The notes under the pieces are model-generated. The model ran no database searches. It saw only the letters and a list, made by a program, of their open reading frames with translations, and was not told the DNA's origin. The position numbers and the translations under genes are program-made. From JAGOBX01 sp036733285 (GTDB taxonomy: Bacteria > JAGOBX01), in assembly GCA_036733285.1 (NCBI GenBank), contig DAINAU010000003.1:1-55516 (forward strand): 55,516 bases of DNA. Reading direction: 5' to 3'. Positions 33,731-42,824 of the stretch are shown piece after piece; the stretch's first letter is position 1; every line of letters starts with the position of its first letter.

Positions 33731-35278
33731 TTACATTCCCCAGATTGAAACATATTCATTAAATTTCTGAAAGAAAATTTTTTCATCCCATTTTTTTTCA
33801 GATGATTTATCAAACAATATCAGATGTCCGGCTTTCGCTCCGCATACATCCATATATTTTTTCAATTGACTCAATCCGTCTTGTTTGGATTTTTCAGTTC
33901 TAAAAACTTTTGTTTCTATACAAAATTTTTCACCGCCAAATTCAATAAACAAATCAATTCGTTTTCTTCCTAACCCGTATTCCCTGTGAATTCTCCCGCC
34001 GCCATTGATTATTCTCTGTAAAAACGCCATTAAAAGTAAATGCGGACCTGCTTCCTTATACGCAAATTTTTCCAGCCAAACCTCGCTGTTTTCACGATAA
34101 AACTGCTGAAATCTTTTCAACAGTTTATCCAATTGAAGTTTGTTGTTTTCTATAAACCATACCGGTTCTATGCTCATTGTGTATTGAGTGGCATACACAA
34201 GTTCGCGCGGAATCACTTCTTTGTAAATAGCGTTTGATATCCGGTATTTTTTTTCTTCCTTTTTTATCAAACCTAAATCCGCGACATATTTTAAATCATC
34301 AATACTTAAATTTTCAGTTTCCTCTTCTGAATATAAAATCGGTTCAATTACTTTTTGCACTCGAGCTTCGCTCAACTTATCAATCAATATATCTATATGG
34401 GTATCGCGGCGCAATATCATATTTTCTTTTGCCGATTCAATATGTTCTTTAGTTATTGGTTTGCTTCGGTCTTTCTCAATTTCAAACGCTACTTCATAAG
34501 CAAGGGCATTGACTAACCACGGTTGACCTTCGGTAAGTTCCCAAACATAATCAATAACATCATCTTCAAATATCTGCCCTGTTTCTTCGGTATGTTTCAA
34601 ATACAATTTTTTAATTTCTTCTTTTTGAAAATTTTCTAAAGTTATTGATTTGGCTTTAATATTAAAAGCGCTGCCGCCTGCTATAATCATTTTTTCTTTA
34701 TCAGAATGAATTCTATAATCCTGCACATCGCGCACGCCGCACAAAATTATTGATTGAGGAAATCCTTTAGGACGATTCAAATAACCGCTGCGCAGCTGCC
34801 GTAAAACCGATATTAAAGTATCGCCGACTAACGCGTCAATCTCGTCAATCATCAGTATAAGCGGTTTATCTAAATTCATTGAAAATCTATTCAACACTTC
34901 GCCTAAAAGTTTATCTCCGGGAATTTTATCATATAGCGAAAAATAATCCGGAAATTTTTCAACTAATTTCGGATGCGAAAATCTAATCTGCTGAGCCAGA
35001 GCGCCTAAAATTGTTCTGACGCCTCGTTCAACATCGTGACGCGCAGTTTGTCCTTCTTCAACATTAAAATATATGCAATGGTATTTTCCTTCAGTATTTA
35101 AATAATCGCGAAGTCCGATAAGGCAGCTCGTTTTACCGGTCTGCCGCGGAGCGTGTAAAATAAAATATTTTTCTTGTTCTATCAGAAATTTTATATCATT
35201 ATAATTTATTCTTTCCAACAAATCCAAATAATAATGAATATCGGTTTTTATTGGTCCTGCAGTATTAAAAAATTTCAT
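33731..35278 (-). CDS. AAA ATPase with C-terminal PD-(D/E)XK nuclease-like domain
   Basis: The 515-aa protein has Walker A APRQTGKT (about 46-53), Walker B LILMIDEID and LITEFQ-like sensor parts. A winged-helix-like middle follows (ADLGLIKKEEKKYRISNAIYKEVIPREL). The C-terminal region GRKRIDLFIEFGGEKFCIETKVF has the D...ExK signature of a PD-(D/E)XK fold. These stand-alone ATPases are common in uncultured anaerobes; their role is unknown and they may be selfish or defence-related. It has a perfect AAGGAGG ribosome-binding site and interrupts the sugar genes between capG and the PglD-type gene. Confidence 0.85.
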   Translation of the reverse strand: MKFFNTAGPIKTDIHYYLDLLERINYNDIKFLIEQEKYFILHAPRQTGKTSCLIGLRDYLNTEGKYHCIYFNVEEGQTARHDVERGVRTILGALAQQIRFSHPKLVEKFPDYFSLYDKIPGDKLLGEVLNRFSMNLDKPLILMIDEIDALVGDTLISVLRQLRSGYLNRPKGFPQSIILCGVRDVQDYRIHSDKEKMIIAGGSAFNIKAKSITLENFQKEEIKKLYLKHTEETGQIFEDDVIDYVWELTEGQPWLVNALAYEVAFEIEKDRSKPITKEHIESAKENMILRRDTHIDILIDKLSEARVQKVIEPILYSEEETENLSIDDLKYVADLGLIKKEEKKYRISNAIYKEVIPRELVYATQYTMSIEPVWFIENNKLQLDKLLKRFQQFYRENSEVWLEKFAYKEAGPHLLLMAFLQRIINGGGRIHREYGLGRKRIDLFIEFGGEKFCIETKVFRTEKSKQDGLSQLKKYMDVCGAKAGHLILFDKSSEKKWDEKIFFQKFNEYVSIWGM

Positions 35279-35310
35279 ACTCGCCTCCTTAAATCTTGCG
35301 GAGAATTACT

Positions 35311-36438
35311 TTAAAAATTTCCCCAAGTCTTCATTTTAATAATTTTTGCCTGACCGCAAATAAACCTAACTACTCGACTTGATACATTATCAGATTTGTA
35401 ATCGTTTGGTATTCCATATTCGGAATTTTTATCTTTCACCGCAATTTCAACCGCGTTTTCAATGTTTTTAGAATCAATGCCGCATTGAACGCATACTCCG
35501 GTATCCAAAGCTTCCGGTCTTTCAGTAGAATTTCTTATTACGACCGCTGGAAATTCAAGTATTGCCGATTCTTCAAATATGGTTCCGCTATCGGATATTA
35601 CGCAGAAAGCGTTTTTTTGCAGATTAACATAATCAAAAAAACCAAACGGTTTATTAATAATGACATTCTTATTAAATTTAATTTTTTGATATTTTAATCT
35701 ATTCAAAGTTCGCGGGTGCGTTGAAAAAATAATCTTATGTTTGTATTTATTTACGACGTGATTAACAGATATGATAAGTTCTTTTAATTGATTTTCGTTA
35801 TCTACATTTTCTTCTCTATGAGCGCTCAATACAAAATATTTTTTCTTTTCCAATTTTAATTTTTTCAATATGTCAGATTTCAATATTCTATCGTAATTTT
35901 TTTTAATTACTTCTGTCATTGGAGTTCCGGTAATATATATATTACCCGGATTTAATCCTTCTCTAATCAAATGAAGTTTAGCATGTTGGGTATAGCAAAA
36001 ATTAATATTAGAAATATGATCTACAATCCTCCTATTTAATTCTTCCGGCGTATTTTCATCAAAACACCTATTGCCTGCTTCCATATGAAAAACAGGAATT
36101 TTATAACGTTTAGCCGCTATCGCAGTCAATGCGCTGTTTGTATCTCCGAGTATCAGAAACGCATCAGGATTTTCTTTTATGATAACTTTTTCAATCCCAG
36201 AAATTATTTTTCCGATTTGTTCGCCGATTCTGGCGCTTTTAACTTCAAGAAAATAATCGGGTTTTCTAAGGGTTAAATCTTCAAAAAAAATCTGATTTAG
36301 TTCGTAATCATAATTTTGTCCAGTGTGGACAAAAATATGGTCGCAATACAAATCTAATTTTTTTATTACTTCAGACAATCTGATTATTTCAGGTCTTGTT
36401 CCAACTACAGTCATTACCTTTATTTTATTTTTTTTCAT
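35311..36438 (-). CDS. capG: UDP-GlcNAc 2-epimerase family (CapG/FnlC-type)
   Basis: The 375-aa non-hydrolysing 2-epimerase family protein has VVGTRPEIIRLSEVI, HTGQNYDYELNQIFF, FLILGDTNSALTAIAAKR, VFHMEAGNRCFDENTPEELNRRIVDHIS, SAHREENVD and SDSGTIFEESAIL. The TRPE, GDT, HxEAG and HREEN motifs are intact. Next to CapE and split CapF genes the best call is the last step to UDP-L-FucNAc (C2 epimerisation). WecB or WbpI activity cannot be excluded. Ribosome-binding site AAGGA. It lies downstream of the second ArsR gene and terminator. Confidence 0.88.
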   Translation of the reverse strand: MKKNKIKVMTVVGTRPEIIRLSEVIKKLDLYCDHIFVHTGQNYDYELNQIFFEDLTLRKPDYFLEVKSARIGEQIGKIISGIEKVIIKENPDAFLILGDTNSALTAIAAKRYKIPVFHMEAGNRCFDENTPEELNRRIVDHISNINFCYTQHAKLHLIREGLNPGNIYITGTPMTEVIKKNYDRILKSDILKKLKLEKKKYFVLSAHREENVDNENQLKELIISVNHVVNKYKHKIIFSTHPRTLNRLKYQKIKFNKNVIINKPFGFFDYVNLQKNAFCVISDSGTIFEESAILEFPAVVIRNSTERPEALDTGVCVQCGIDSKNIENAVEIAVKDKNSEYGIPNDYKSDNVSSRVVRFICGQAKIIKMKTWGNF

Positions 36439-36551
36439 AATAATTAGTTCCTTTTTTTTAATGAACTACCTCGCAACAAGCTGCGAGGTATCAAAGAAAT
36501 TAAGAAATATGGAATCTAAGCAAGCTTCGGGGAATTAACCCTAATCTCTTA

Positions 36552-36592
36552 TTAAAAAACCTATTTGCGAATTTGCGCAAATTCGCAAATAG
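36552..36592 (-). terminator. Terminator-like perfect 32-nt palindrome after the second ArsR gene
   Basis: The perfect palindrome 36561-36592 is built from the 8-nt word ATTTGCGA and a second ATTTGCG followed by their inverse. On the minus strand it is followed by G and six T (36559-36554). It starts 3 nt past the ArsR stop. It fits a rho-independent terminator separating the capE-capF-arsR unit from capG, though the arms are AT-rich at the base. Compare 21177-21212, which has the same doubled-word design without the T-run. Confidence 0.65.
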
Positions 36593-36595
36593 CTT

Positions 36596-36880
36596 TCAAT
36601 GCCTTGATAAAATATCTTCAGCCACTTCAATTATCCGGACAACGCTTTCATTTTTTAATGAATACATCACTTCGTTTTTTATTGTTCTATAACTTACTAT
36701 ATTTAAATCTCTCATTATTTTTAAATGCTGGGATATATTGGGAATTTCCTTTTTTAATAATTCGCTTAATTTCCCGACGCTATATGAACTATTGATTAAT
36801 AATCTAATAATTTCAAATCGTGTCGAATTAGATAAACATTTAAACACTTTTAAAACCCTTAAATCATTTTCGTTTATCAT
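36596..36880 (-). CDS. ArsR-type winged-helix regulator (94 aa)
   Basis: A single helix-turn-helix domain: VFKCLSNSTRFEIIRLLINSSY, VGKLSELLKKEIPNISQHLKIMRDLNIV, and the wing SYRTIKNEVMYSL. No metal-binding cysteine motif is present. It is related in form, but not closely, to the regulator at 21215; both sit in the glycan locus and both are followed by perfect palindromes. It lies 16 nt after the CapF cupin gene and may tune UDP-FucNAc production. Confidence 0.88.
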   Translation of the reverse strand: MINENDLRVLKVFKCLSNSTRFEIIRLLINSSYSVGKLSELLKKEIPNISQHLKIMRDLNIVSYRTIKNEVMYSLKNESVVRIIEVAEDILSRH

Positions 36881-36896
36881 ATTTTTCTCCTGAATA

Positions 36897-37307
36897 CTAT
36901 ACGATTTTTTTTAATATCGTATCCTGTTCTTCTTTATTAAACGGTTCGCTTATATACGCTGCTAATATCATTTCTCCGTCCGAAATATTAACGAATGCAT
37001 GAACGACATTAGGAGGAACTTTTACCATACAATAATTATTTTCGCCAAAAATTATCAAATCTTTTTTTCCTGTTTCAATATCTAACAAATGTAGTTCCGC
37101 ATTTCCCTTAATAATTGTAAAATACTCGGCTTTTCGGGTATGGTAATGATTCCCTTTTATAACTCCCTTTTGTTTTGCTTGAGAAATATATACTAATCCA
37201 AATTGTTTTTGTTCGTCAACATACTGCGATTGAACTAATTCAATAAAATATCCTCGTTCATCTTCTTTCTTTTCTAATTTAATTACTTTTACTTTTTCTA
37301 TATTCAC
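36897..37307 (-). CDS. Cupin half of a split CapF (WbjC C-terminal domain)
   Basis: The 136-aa single cupin matches the C-terminal domain of CapF/WbjC. DERGYFIELVQS, YISQAKQKGVIKGNHYHTRKAEYF (metal-binding His in GNHYH) and VKVPPNVVHAFVN are present, and it ends ISEPFNKEEQDT. In CapF this zinc cupin performs the C3 epimerisation of the UDP-4-keto-hexosamine. Here it is a separate gene with its own AAGGAG ribosome-binding site and a GTG start at 37307. It overlaps the reductase gene by 29 nt, so translation is probably coupled. Confidence 0.85.
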   Translation of the reverse strand: MNIEKVKVIKLEKKEDERGYFIELVQSQYVDEQKQFGLVYISQAKQKGVIKGNHYHTRKAEYFTIIKGNAELHLLDIETGKKDLIIFGENNYCMVKVPPNVVHAFVNISDGEMILAAYISEPFNKEEQDTILKKIV

Positions 37308-38139
37308 TGATATACTCCTTCAATCCTTCTTTGAATTTTGTAAATGAAAAACCGGATATTTTTTTTAAAATCTTTCTATTGTCAATTATTGAACGGTTAA
37401 CTTTTTCCGGTATTGACTTAAAATCAATATTCGCCTTTTCCGAAATAAATTCTTCTATATATTTTACCGCGTCGCATATTCTTATTGTTTCGTTAGACGT
37501 TAAATTATAGATACCTTTTTCAAAATCTTCGTGTAAAATTATCTTTTCAATAATTCGACAAATATCTTTTATGTAAATATAACTTCGTTTCTGTAATCCT
37601 TTATTATTTAAAGTGATGTTTTTTTTATTGTAAATATTTTCTATGAAAGTTGCAATAGCTGAATTATAAAACGGTCTTGTCCCAAACCCATAAACATTTG
37701 AACATCTTAATATAACAGGATTAATCGCATCTGAATTCAAAAGAAGTTGTTCCGCTAAAAACTTTGTAACGCAGTGATAATTCGGCGGGTTTATTCTATA
37801 ATCCTCGGTAATTATTTTTTTATCCGAATAATATCCGTAAATTTGCGTAGTCGATAAATAAATAAACATTTTATTTTTTTTTGAGTCTTCGCATGATTTC
37901 ATAAGATTATAGGCTGAATAAATATTAAAATTCATCGAATCGTCGGAACCAATAATCGAACCCGCCAAATGAATAATGACGTCAAGATCGGAAGTAAATT
38001 TTTTAACTTCATTTAGCCGTTTTAATTTATAGAAATCTTTATCAAATTTTTTAATCTTAAACTTATCTTGCAAAATCAAATATTCGGACAAATTACCGCC
38101 TATAAAACCATCCGCGCCTGTTATTCCAATTCTAATCAT
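37279..38139 (-). CDS. Extended-SDR reductase/epimerase, N-terminal half of split CapF
   Basis: The 286-aa NAD(P)-dependent sugar-nucleotide enzyme has GITGADGFIGGNL (5-17), IIHLAGS, YLSTTQIYG, LRCSNVYGFGTRPF, and KRSYIYIKDICRII. The catalytic site reads N-Y-H-C-V-T-K, so the lysine (K126) has His122 at the usual Tyr position (K minus 4) and Tyr121 one place earlier, which is unusual. Placed between CapE and the CapF-type cupin, it is probably the 4-keto reductase of UDP-L-FucNAc synthesis. Start and capE stop overlap (TAATG). Confidence 0.8.
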   Translation of the reverse strand: MIRIGITGADGFIGGNLSEYLILQDKFKIKKFDKDFYKLKRLNEVKKFTSDLDVIIHLAGSIIGSDDSMNFNIYSAYNLMKSCEDSKKNKMFIYLSTTQIYGYYSDKKIITEDYRINPPNYHCVTKFLAEQLLLNSDAINPVILRCSNVYGFGTRPFYNSAIATFIENIYNKKNITLNNKGLQKRSYIYIKDICRIIEKIILHEDFEKGIYNLTSNETIRICDAVKYIEEFISEKANIDFKSIPEKVNRSIIDNRKILKKISGFSFTKFKEGLKEYISEYRKSKSN

Positions 38140-39191
38140 TATGAATTATACTCCGGAACAAAATTTGAATTCAGCCATCCTTCTTCTTTTAATGTTTTAA
38201 TTATCTCTGATTTTTTAAAATATTCGGCATTTTTAGAGCTGAATTCATTAGTTTCAATTTTCTTTAGTTTATCGTATTTCTTAAAAATGTTCAATTCTAT
38301 TCTTGGCAATAAAACAAAATAACCGTTTATTTTAACGGTGCGGGCAGATTCTTCAACTGAAATCAAACTTTCATGAATTTTTTCGCCGGGTCTTATTCCA
38401 ACCAATTTTATTTTTTTGGGTTTTTCTGGCGTTAATGTTTCATACATACTATCTATTAAATCGGATATTTTTATGGCTTTAATGTCAAGTATGAAAATTT
38501 CCCCTCCATATGCAATAGGCAAAGCTTCAATAATTTTTTGCGCCGCAAATTTCAATTGAACAAAAAAACGAGTCATATCTTTATGAGTTAAATATACTTC
38601 TTCGCCTTTTAAAATCCGTTCTCTAAAAATCGGTATGGCGCTCCCCCTCGAACCAATAACATTTCCGTATCTGATACAACTATAAATTTTGCCTGAAACT
38701 GCGTCTCTCTGATTGGCTGTTATAATTATTTGTTCCATAATCCCTTTACTCATTCCGTAAGTGTTTATAGGAGCGCAGGCTTTATCCGTGCTTACTGCCA
38801 TCAGATATTTTATACCGGCGCCCAAACAAGCGTCAACCACGTTTTTAGTTCCAATAATATTTGTTTTTACAGATTCAAATGGAAAATATTCGCAAGTAGG
38901 AACCTGTTTTAACGCTGCGGCATGAAAAACTATATCAATGCTTTCAAGGGCTTCTCTTATTGAATTAATATCTTTGACGTCGCCTATTCTAAAAGTAACA
39001 TTTTTTTGATTAATATAAATTTCACGCATTATGGATTGTTTCAATTCGTCGCGGCTAAAAATTCTTATTTCTTTAGGATTATATTTCAATAAATTATTTA
39101 CAAGCGTTTTTCCTAATGAACCGGTGCCGCCGGTTATCATTATTTTTTTTCCTTTGTAAAACCGATTCAAGTCGATTCTTCTTTGATTCAT
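38139..39191 (-). CDS. capE: UDP-GlcNAc 4,6-dehydratase/5-epimerase (CapE/FnlA-type)
   Basis: The 350-aa SDR protein starts with GGTGSLG (21-27) and has IFSRDELKQSIMREI, IGDVKD, HAAALKQVPTCEYFPFE, STDKACAPINTYGMSK (Y145-x3-K149), RYGNVIGSRGSAIP and GIRPGEKIHE. The family converts UDP-GlcNAc to a UDP-4-keto-6-deoxyhexose. Length and neighbours favour CapE/FnlA (first step to UDP-L-FucNAc) over the shorter PseB/FlaA1, but unlike typical CapE it keeps Tyr where many have Met. Ribosome-binding site GAGGAG. Confidence 0.88.
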   Translation of the reverse strand: MNQRRIDLNRFYKGKKIMITGGTGSLGKTLVNNLLKYNPKEIRIFSRDELKQSIMREIYINQKNVTFRIGDVKDINSIREALESIDIVFHAAALKQVPTCEYFPFESVKTNIIGTKNVVDACLGAGIKYLMAVSTDKACAPINTYGMSKGIMEQIIITANQRDAVSGKIYSCIRYGNVIGSRGSAIPIFRERILKGEEVYLTHKDMTRFFVQLKFAAQKIIEALPIAYGGEIFILDIKAIKISDLIDSMYETLTPEKPKKIKLVGIRPGEKIHESLISVEESARTVKINGYFVLLPRIELNIFKKYDKLKKIETNEFSSKNAEYFKKSEIIKTLKEEGWLNSNFVPEYNS

Positions 39192-39250
39192 TTAAACTCC
39201 TCCGCAAAAGCAATTTTTTTATTAAAACGCTAAATATAAATATATCTGTT

Positions 39251-41107
39251 TTAAAGTATTCTTTTTTTGCCAAATGAATAGTAATAATCGTTAGGCAAAT
39301 AATCAACGCGTTCTAAATTATTAAAAGTTATAAAAGCTTCGCTATTATTATCAATTTTTGATGTATCTGATGTTTGCAATAAAAATTTAACGGATTTAAC
39401 ATCATTTAAAATTAATTTAAATATATTATACAAAAAGTTTGTTTTATAAAAAAATATCCCTGAAATTCGGGAATTAAAATATTCAATATCGTATCTGATT
39501 TTATTCTTAAATTCTTTATACAGCATTACATAAAAATTCAAATCATTAAAATTCAAATCAAGGTTATATTCGGAATTTAATTCTTGAATTGTAAACACGG
39601 GTATATTTATCTCTAATTTTAATCTGTTTTTAATTTTATCTCCATTATTTATTGAAGCCGCAAAAACAAAATCCGCCGAACTAATTTGTTCTACTAATAC
39701 GATATTTAATTTTTCTTTGTTAAAATAAATTAGTTCCCTGATTTCGCCCGTTCCGTAAATAAATACTTTTTTATTTTTAAAACATCTATTTAAACTGTTA
39801 ATCAACGCGTCGATTAATTTATTACAATAAAACAACAACCCGTTAGGAATATGAAAACCAAAATAATTTTTTAATTTCAATAATTCTTCATAGGAATGCT
39901 CTTGCGTATAATAAATTATGTCTTCTTTATTCATCCATACGTCATCATTGATTTTATTTTGATTTTTTAAAGAAAAATATATCTGAGTATTAGGTAAAAT
40001 CCAAAGAATATTTATAGCAAAATAATTAGAATAATCGCAATTAATTTTTTTCATCAAAAGAATAGTTTCGTCAATAGTATCGATAGTTTCTCCGGGTAAT
40101 CCCAAAATAATATACGGACGAAAGCAAATATCATTTTCAATGCATAAATGATATGCCGTTAATATTTCTTCTACGGTTATTTTTTTGTTCACAGCGTTTA
40201 ATAATCTTTGCGAACCCGATTCGATACCGAAATCAAGCCGAAAACATCCAGATTTTTTACACAATTCAATTACTTCTTTATCAATATTATCGACTCTGCT
40301 TAAAGCCATCCATTTAATATTCAAATTTAAATCGATTATTCTATTCAAAATAATCTTCAGCCGATTTTTATTAATAAAAAAATTATCGTCATAAAAAATT
40401 ATTTTATCGTATTTAAGGCTTTTTGTTAAAAAAACAAGTTCGCCAATTATATTTTCCACTCCTCTAAAATTGATTTTTCTTTTCCAATAATGAGAGGACG
40501 AACAAAAACTGCAAGCATATGGACATCCTCGCGAACTTATTATTCCAGCCATATTGCGGCATTCGCTATCATTTATGTAAGTATAATCGGATTTAATAAC
40601 ATCGACATATGAAGGATAAAAAATTTCGTCTAATTTATCTGATATCGTATATGATTTATCTATATGAAAAATACCGTTATTTTTAACGAAGGAAATTGAA
40701 CCTGCTTTTATTATTAAGTTTTCATCGCTATAAACTTTTAAAAATTCTATTATTTTTTTTTCTCCTTCTCCCGCAAAAACGTAATCGGCTCCAACCTTTA
40801 ATAATTGTTCAGGAAAAAAAGAAGCATGCTGTCCGCCGACAATAATTTTTATACGAGGGAATTTTTCCTTAATAAATTTTATAAAATTATAAACGTTATT
40901 CCTCATTACTGTCCAGCAGGATAAACCTATAAAATCCGGATTATATTCATTAATATATGACGATATTTCATTTTCTGTTAAAACAGACGCATTATAAAAT
41001 TTACAATCGTAACCTGAATTTAAAAGAGCGGATTGTATATACAACAAACCAAAAGGTGGGAAATTCAATTTTTGTCTTTTGGGTTCGGCAATTAATAGTA
41101 TTTTCAT
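39251..41107 (-). CDS. B12-type radical SAM protein with C-terminal Rossmann-like module (618 aa)
   Basis: The N-terminal cobalamin-domain-like part has FPPFGLLYIQSALLNSGY, IIVGGQHASFFPEQLL and VFAGEGEKKIIEFL. The radical SAM core has C205-x3-C209-x2-C212 (RGCPYACSFC), IIFYDDNFFINK, LDFGIESGSQRLL and YIILGLPGETIDTID. From about residue 440 an extra module starts KKVFIYGTGEIRELIYF, like those at 22190 and 24694. About 100 further residues of unknown type follow. It lies 12 nt downstream of the 166-aa gene and 59 nt upstream of capE. Substrate unknown, probably part of the glycan or its lipid carrier. Confidence 0.84.
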   Translation of the reverse strand: MKILLIAEPKRQKLNFPPFGLLYIQSALLNSGYDCKFYNASVLTENEISSYINEYNPDFIGLSCWTVMRNNVYNFIKFIKEKFPRIKIIVGGQHASFFPEQLLKVGADYVFAGEGEKKIIEFLKVYSDENLIIKAGSISFVKNNGIFHIDKSYTISDKLDEIFYPSYVDVIKSDYTYINDSECRNMAGIISSRGCPYACSFCSSSHYWKRKINFRGVENIIGELVFLTKSLKYDKIIFYDDNFFINKNRLKIILNRIIDLNLNIKWMALSRVDNIDKEVIELCKKSGCFRLDFGIESGSQRLLNAVNKKITVEEILTAYHLCIENDICFRPYIILGLPGETIDTIDETILLMKKINCDYSNYFAINILWILPNTQIYFSLKNQNKINDDVWMNKEDIIYYTQEHSYEELLKLKNYFGFHIPNGLLFYCNKLIDALINSLNRCFKNKKVFIYGTGEIRELIYFNKEKLNIVLVEQISSADFVFAASINNGDKIKNRLKLEINIPVFTIQELNSEYNLDLNFNDLNFYVMLYKEFKNKIRYDIEYFNSRISGIFFYKTNFLYNIFKLILNDVKSVKFLLQTSDTSKIDNNSEAFITFNNLERVDYLPNDYYYSFGKKRIL

Positions 41108-41119
41108 TATCTTTTATTC

Positions 41120-41620
41120 TTAATCCTTTTTATTCAATATCAAATTAATAAAAAAATTTTTGATAAAAAAACAAATAAATAAAAAAGAACAAAATGCATT
41201 TAAAAATAAAGCTAACAGAAATTTATAATAGATTTTTTCAACGAAATAAAAAACAAGCCATTTTTTAAAATCAAATAAATGCATTTTCTTATCAAAATCA
41301 ATACAGTATAATTTTGACGGTTTAAGGAAAAATAATATTCCGGCTATAATCGAACCGTATTTTTCGCCATAATAATTATTCCACGGTAAAACTATGACGC
41401 TTTCAGGTTTTATAATATCTTTGAATAAACGCATTTTTAAAAAACTGAATTTATCAATAGGTTTAAAAATATATCCGCATATTTGCGTATCAAAATTTAA
41501 GTGTTTTATGTTATTTTGAGCGATAGCGATTAGTTCAGCATTATCATATTCTTTACTTAAAAACTCTAAAACGCCTATAAAATGATTCATCTGGCAAGTT
41601 CTAAAAATAAATATTTTCAT
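41120..41620 (-). CDS. KILIxR-domain protein with C-terminal membrane hairpin (166 aa)
   Basis: No named family is recognised. The N-terminus KIFIFRTCQMNHFIGVLEFL and a central SVIVLPWNNYYGEKYGSI parallel the gene at 47741 and the tail of the radical SAM protein at 19404. The start resembles the first strand of GT9 heptosyltransferases (KILIIRL..IGD), so a reduced GT-B N-domain is possible. The C-terminal 55 residues hold two hydrophobic spans, so it probably anchors to the inner membrane. It is flanked by a GT4 (10 nt) and a radical SAM gene (12 nt). Confidence 0.65.
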   Translation of the reverse strand: MKIFIFRTCQMNHFIGVLEFLSKEYDNAELIAIAQNNIKHLNFDTQICGYIFKPIDKFSFLKMRLFKDIIKPESVIVLPWNNYYGEKYGSIIAGILFFLKPSKLYCIDFDKKMHLFDFKKWLVFYFVEKIYYKFLLALFLNAFCSFLFICFFIKNFFINLILNKKD

Positions 41621-41630
41621 TTAAACAATT

Positions 41631-42818
41631 TTATGAAATCGGAACAAAATAATTTTTCTTAAACTTATTATTAAAAAAATCAATCATAAACGACGACCAA
41701 TTTTTTTTAAACGCATCTTCGTTAAAATTGGTTGCGATGTATTTATATGCGTTTTCTTTTATATAATCCAGAGAATATTTGTTTTCATAAATATATCTTA
41801 AAATTTTATTCCACTCCTCAATATTATCTTTGTCAATAAGAAAACCGTTATGTCTGTTTATAATTAAATCGGATATGCCGCCGACATTAGAAGCTATAAC
41901 AATTTTTTTCATCAGCATTGATTCGCCAACCGAATTAGACGGCCCGTCGGAGCGGGAAGGATGCATCAAAACATCGGCATTATTGATATAATATTTGACA
42001 TTTCTTTGATAGCCGACAAAAAAAATATTTTCAATTTTTTTTTCTTCGATTACTTTTTTCAAAGTCGGGTGGTATTCGCCAAGAATAAAAAATTTTATAG
42101 GCAAATCGCGGGTTAAATCAGCCGTATTAATCAATATATCAAAACCTTTGTCATATTGAACTCTGCCTAAAAAAATAACAGACAAAAAATTGTCGTCGCC
42201 TATTCCAATTTTATTTTTTAATAACTCGGCAATTTTAAAATCTTCATTCGACATTTTTATTCGTGAAAAATCGAATAACTGACCAAGTATAGATATTTTT
42301 GATGAAATCAAATACGACTCATACAATTTCGTATGACCAGAAGTCTGAATAATAACGCGTTCAGTAGAATCGCACATTAATTTTGTTCCATACTTGTCAA
42401 TCCAGTATTTAAATAAATTAGTATGAGGCGGCAATCCCCTGAAAGAATATATTTTTCTTGCTTTTAAACAATTTAAAAATATATAATACCATGGATACAT
42501 ATAATCGACCGCAGTATCAAGGAAAACTACGCAATTTTTATTTCCAGATATTTTTTTATACAATTTAAAAACCGCGGTTCCAAAATTTCTTTTATATAAA
42601 TAATTTATTTTAGAAACTAAAATATTTTCCGAATTAAAAATCATTTCGGAATTTTTAAAATCATTTTTAAACGCTTCCGATTCCACTCCAAGTTTTAAAA
42701 AAATTATTTCTACCTCTGAAAAAAAATTTTTAAAAACCTTTGCCGTTGTTAGATATTTATTAAAAACCCCGTGGGTTTCACGCGAACAAAAAAAATTTAT
42801 GATATAGAATATTTTCAT
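41631..42818 (-). CDS. Family 4 (GT-B) glycosyltransferase
   Basis: The 395-aa protein has the GT4 C-terminal domain: VIFLGRVQYDKGFDILINTA, FILGEYHPTLKKVIEEK, IFFVGYQRNVKYYINNADVLMHPSRSDGPSNSVGES (split here: NADVLMHPSRSDGPS; ES-MLMKK), IASNVGGISDLI and NGFLIDKDN. The N-domain has a short acceptor region. It is cytosolic at the membrane face. The gene lies 6 nt after the 561-aa gene. Confidence 0.92.
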   Translation of the reverse strand: MKIFYIINFFCSRETHGVFNKYLTTAKVFKNFFSEVEIIFLKLGVESEAFKNDFKNSEMIFNSENILVSKINYLYKRNFGTAVFKLYKKISGNKNCVVFLDTAVDYMYPWYYIFLNCLKARKIYSFRGLPPHTNLFKYWIDKYGTKLMCDSTERVIIQTSGHTKLYESYLISSKISILGQLFDFSRIKMSNEDFKIAELLKNKIGIGDDNFLSVIFLGRVQYDKGFDILINTADLTRDLPIKFFILGEYHPTLKKVIEEKKIENIFFVGYQRNVKYYINNADVLMHPSRSDGPSNSVGESMLMKKIVIASNVGGISDLIINRHNGFLIDKDNIEEWNKILRYIYENKYSLDYIKENAYKYIATNFNEDAFKKNWSSFMIDFFNNKFKKNYFVPIS

Positions 42819-42824
42819 AGAAAA

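Noticed and set aside
38139..39191. PseB/FlaA1 pseudaminic-acid dehydratase
   Set aside because: The active-site Tyr would allow it, but no PseC, PseF, PseG, PseH or PseI gene is nearby, while CapF- and CapG-type genes are.
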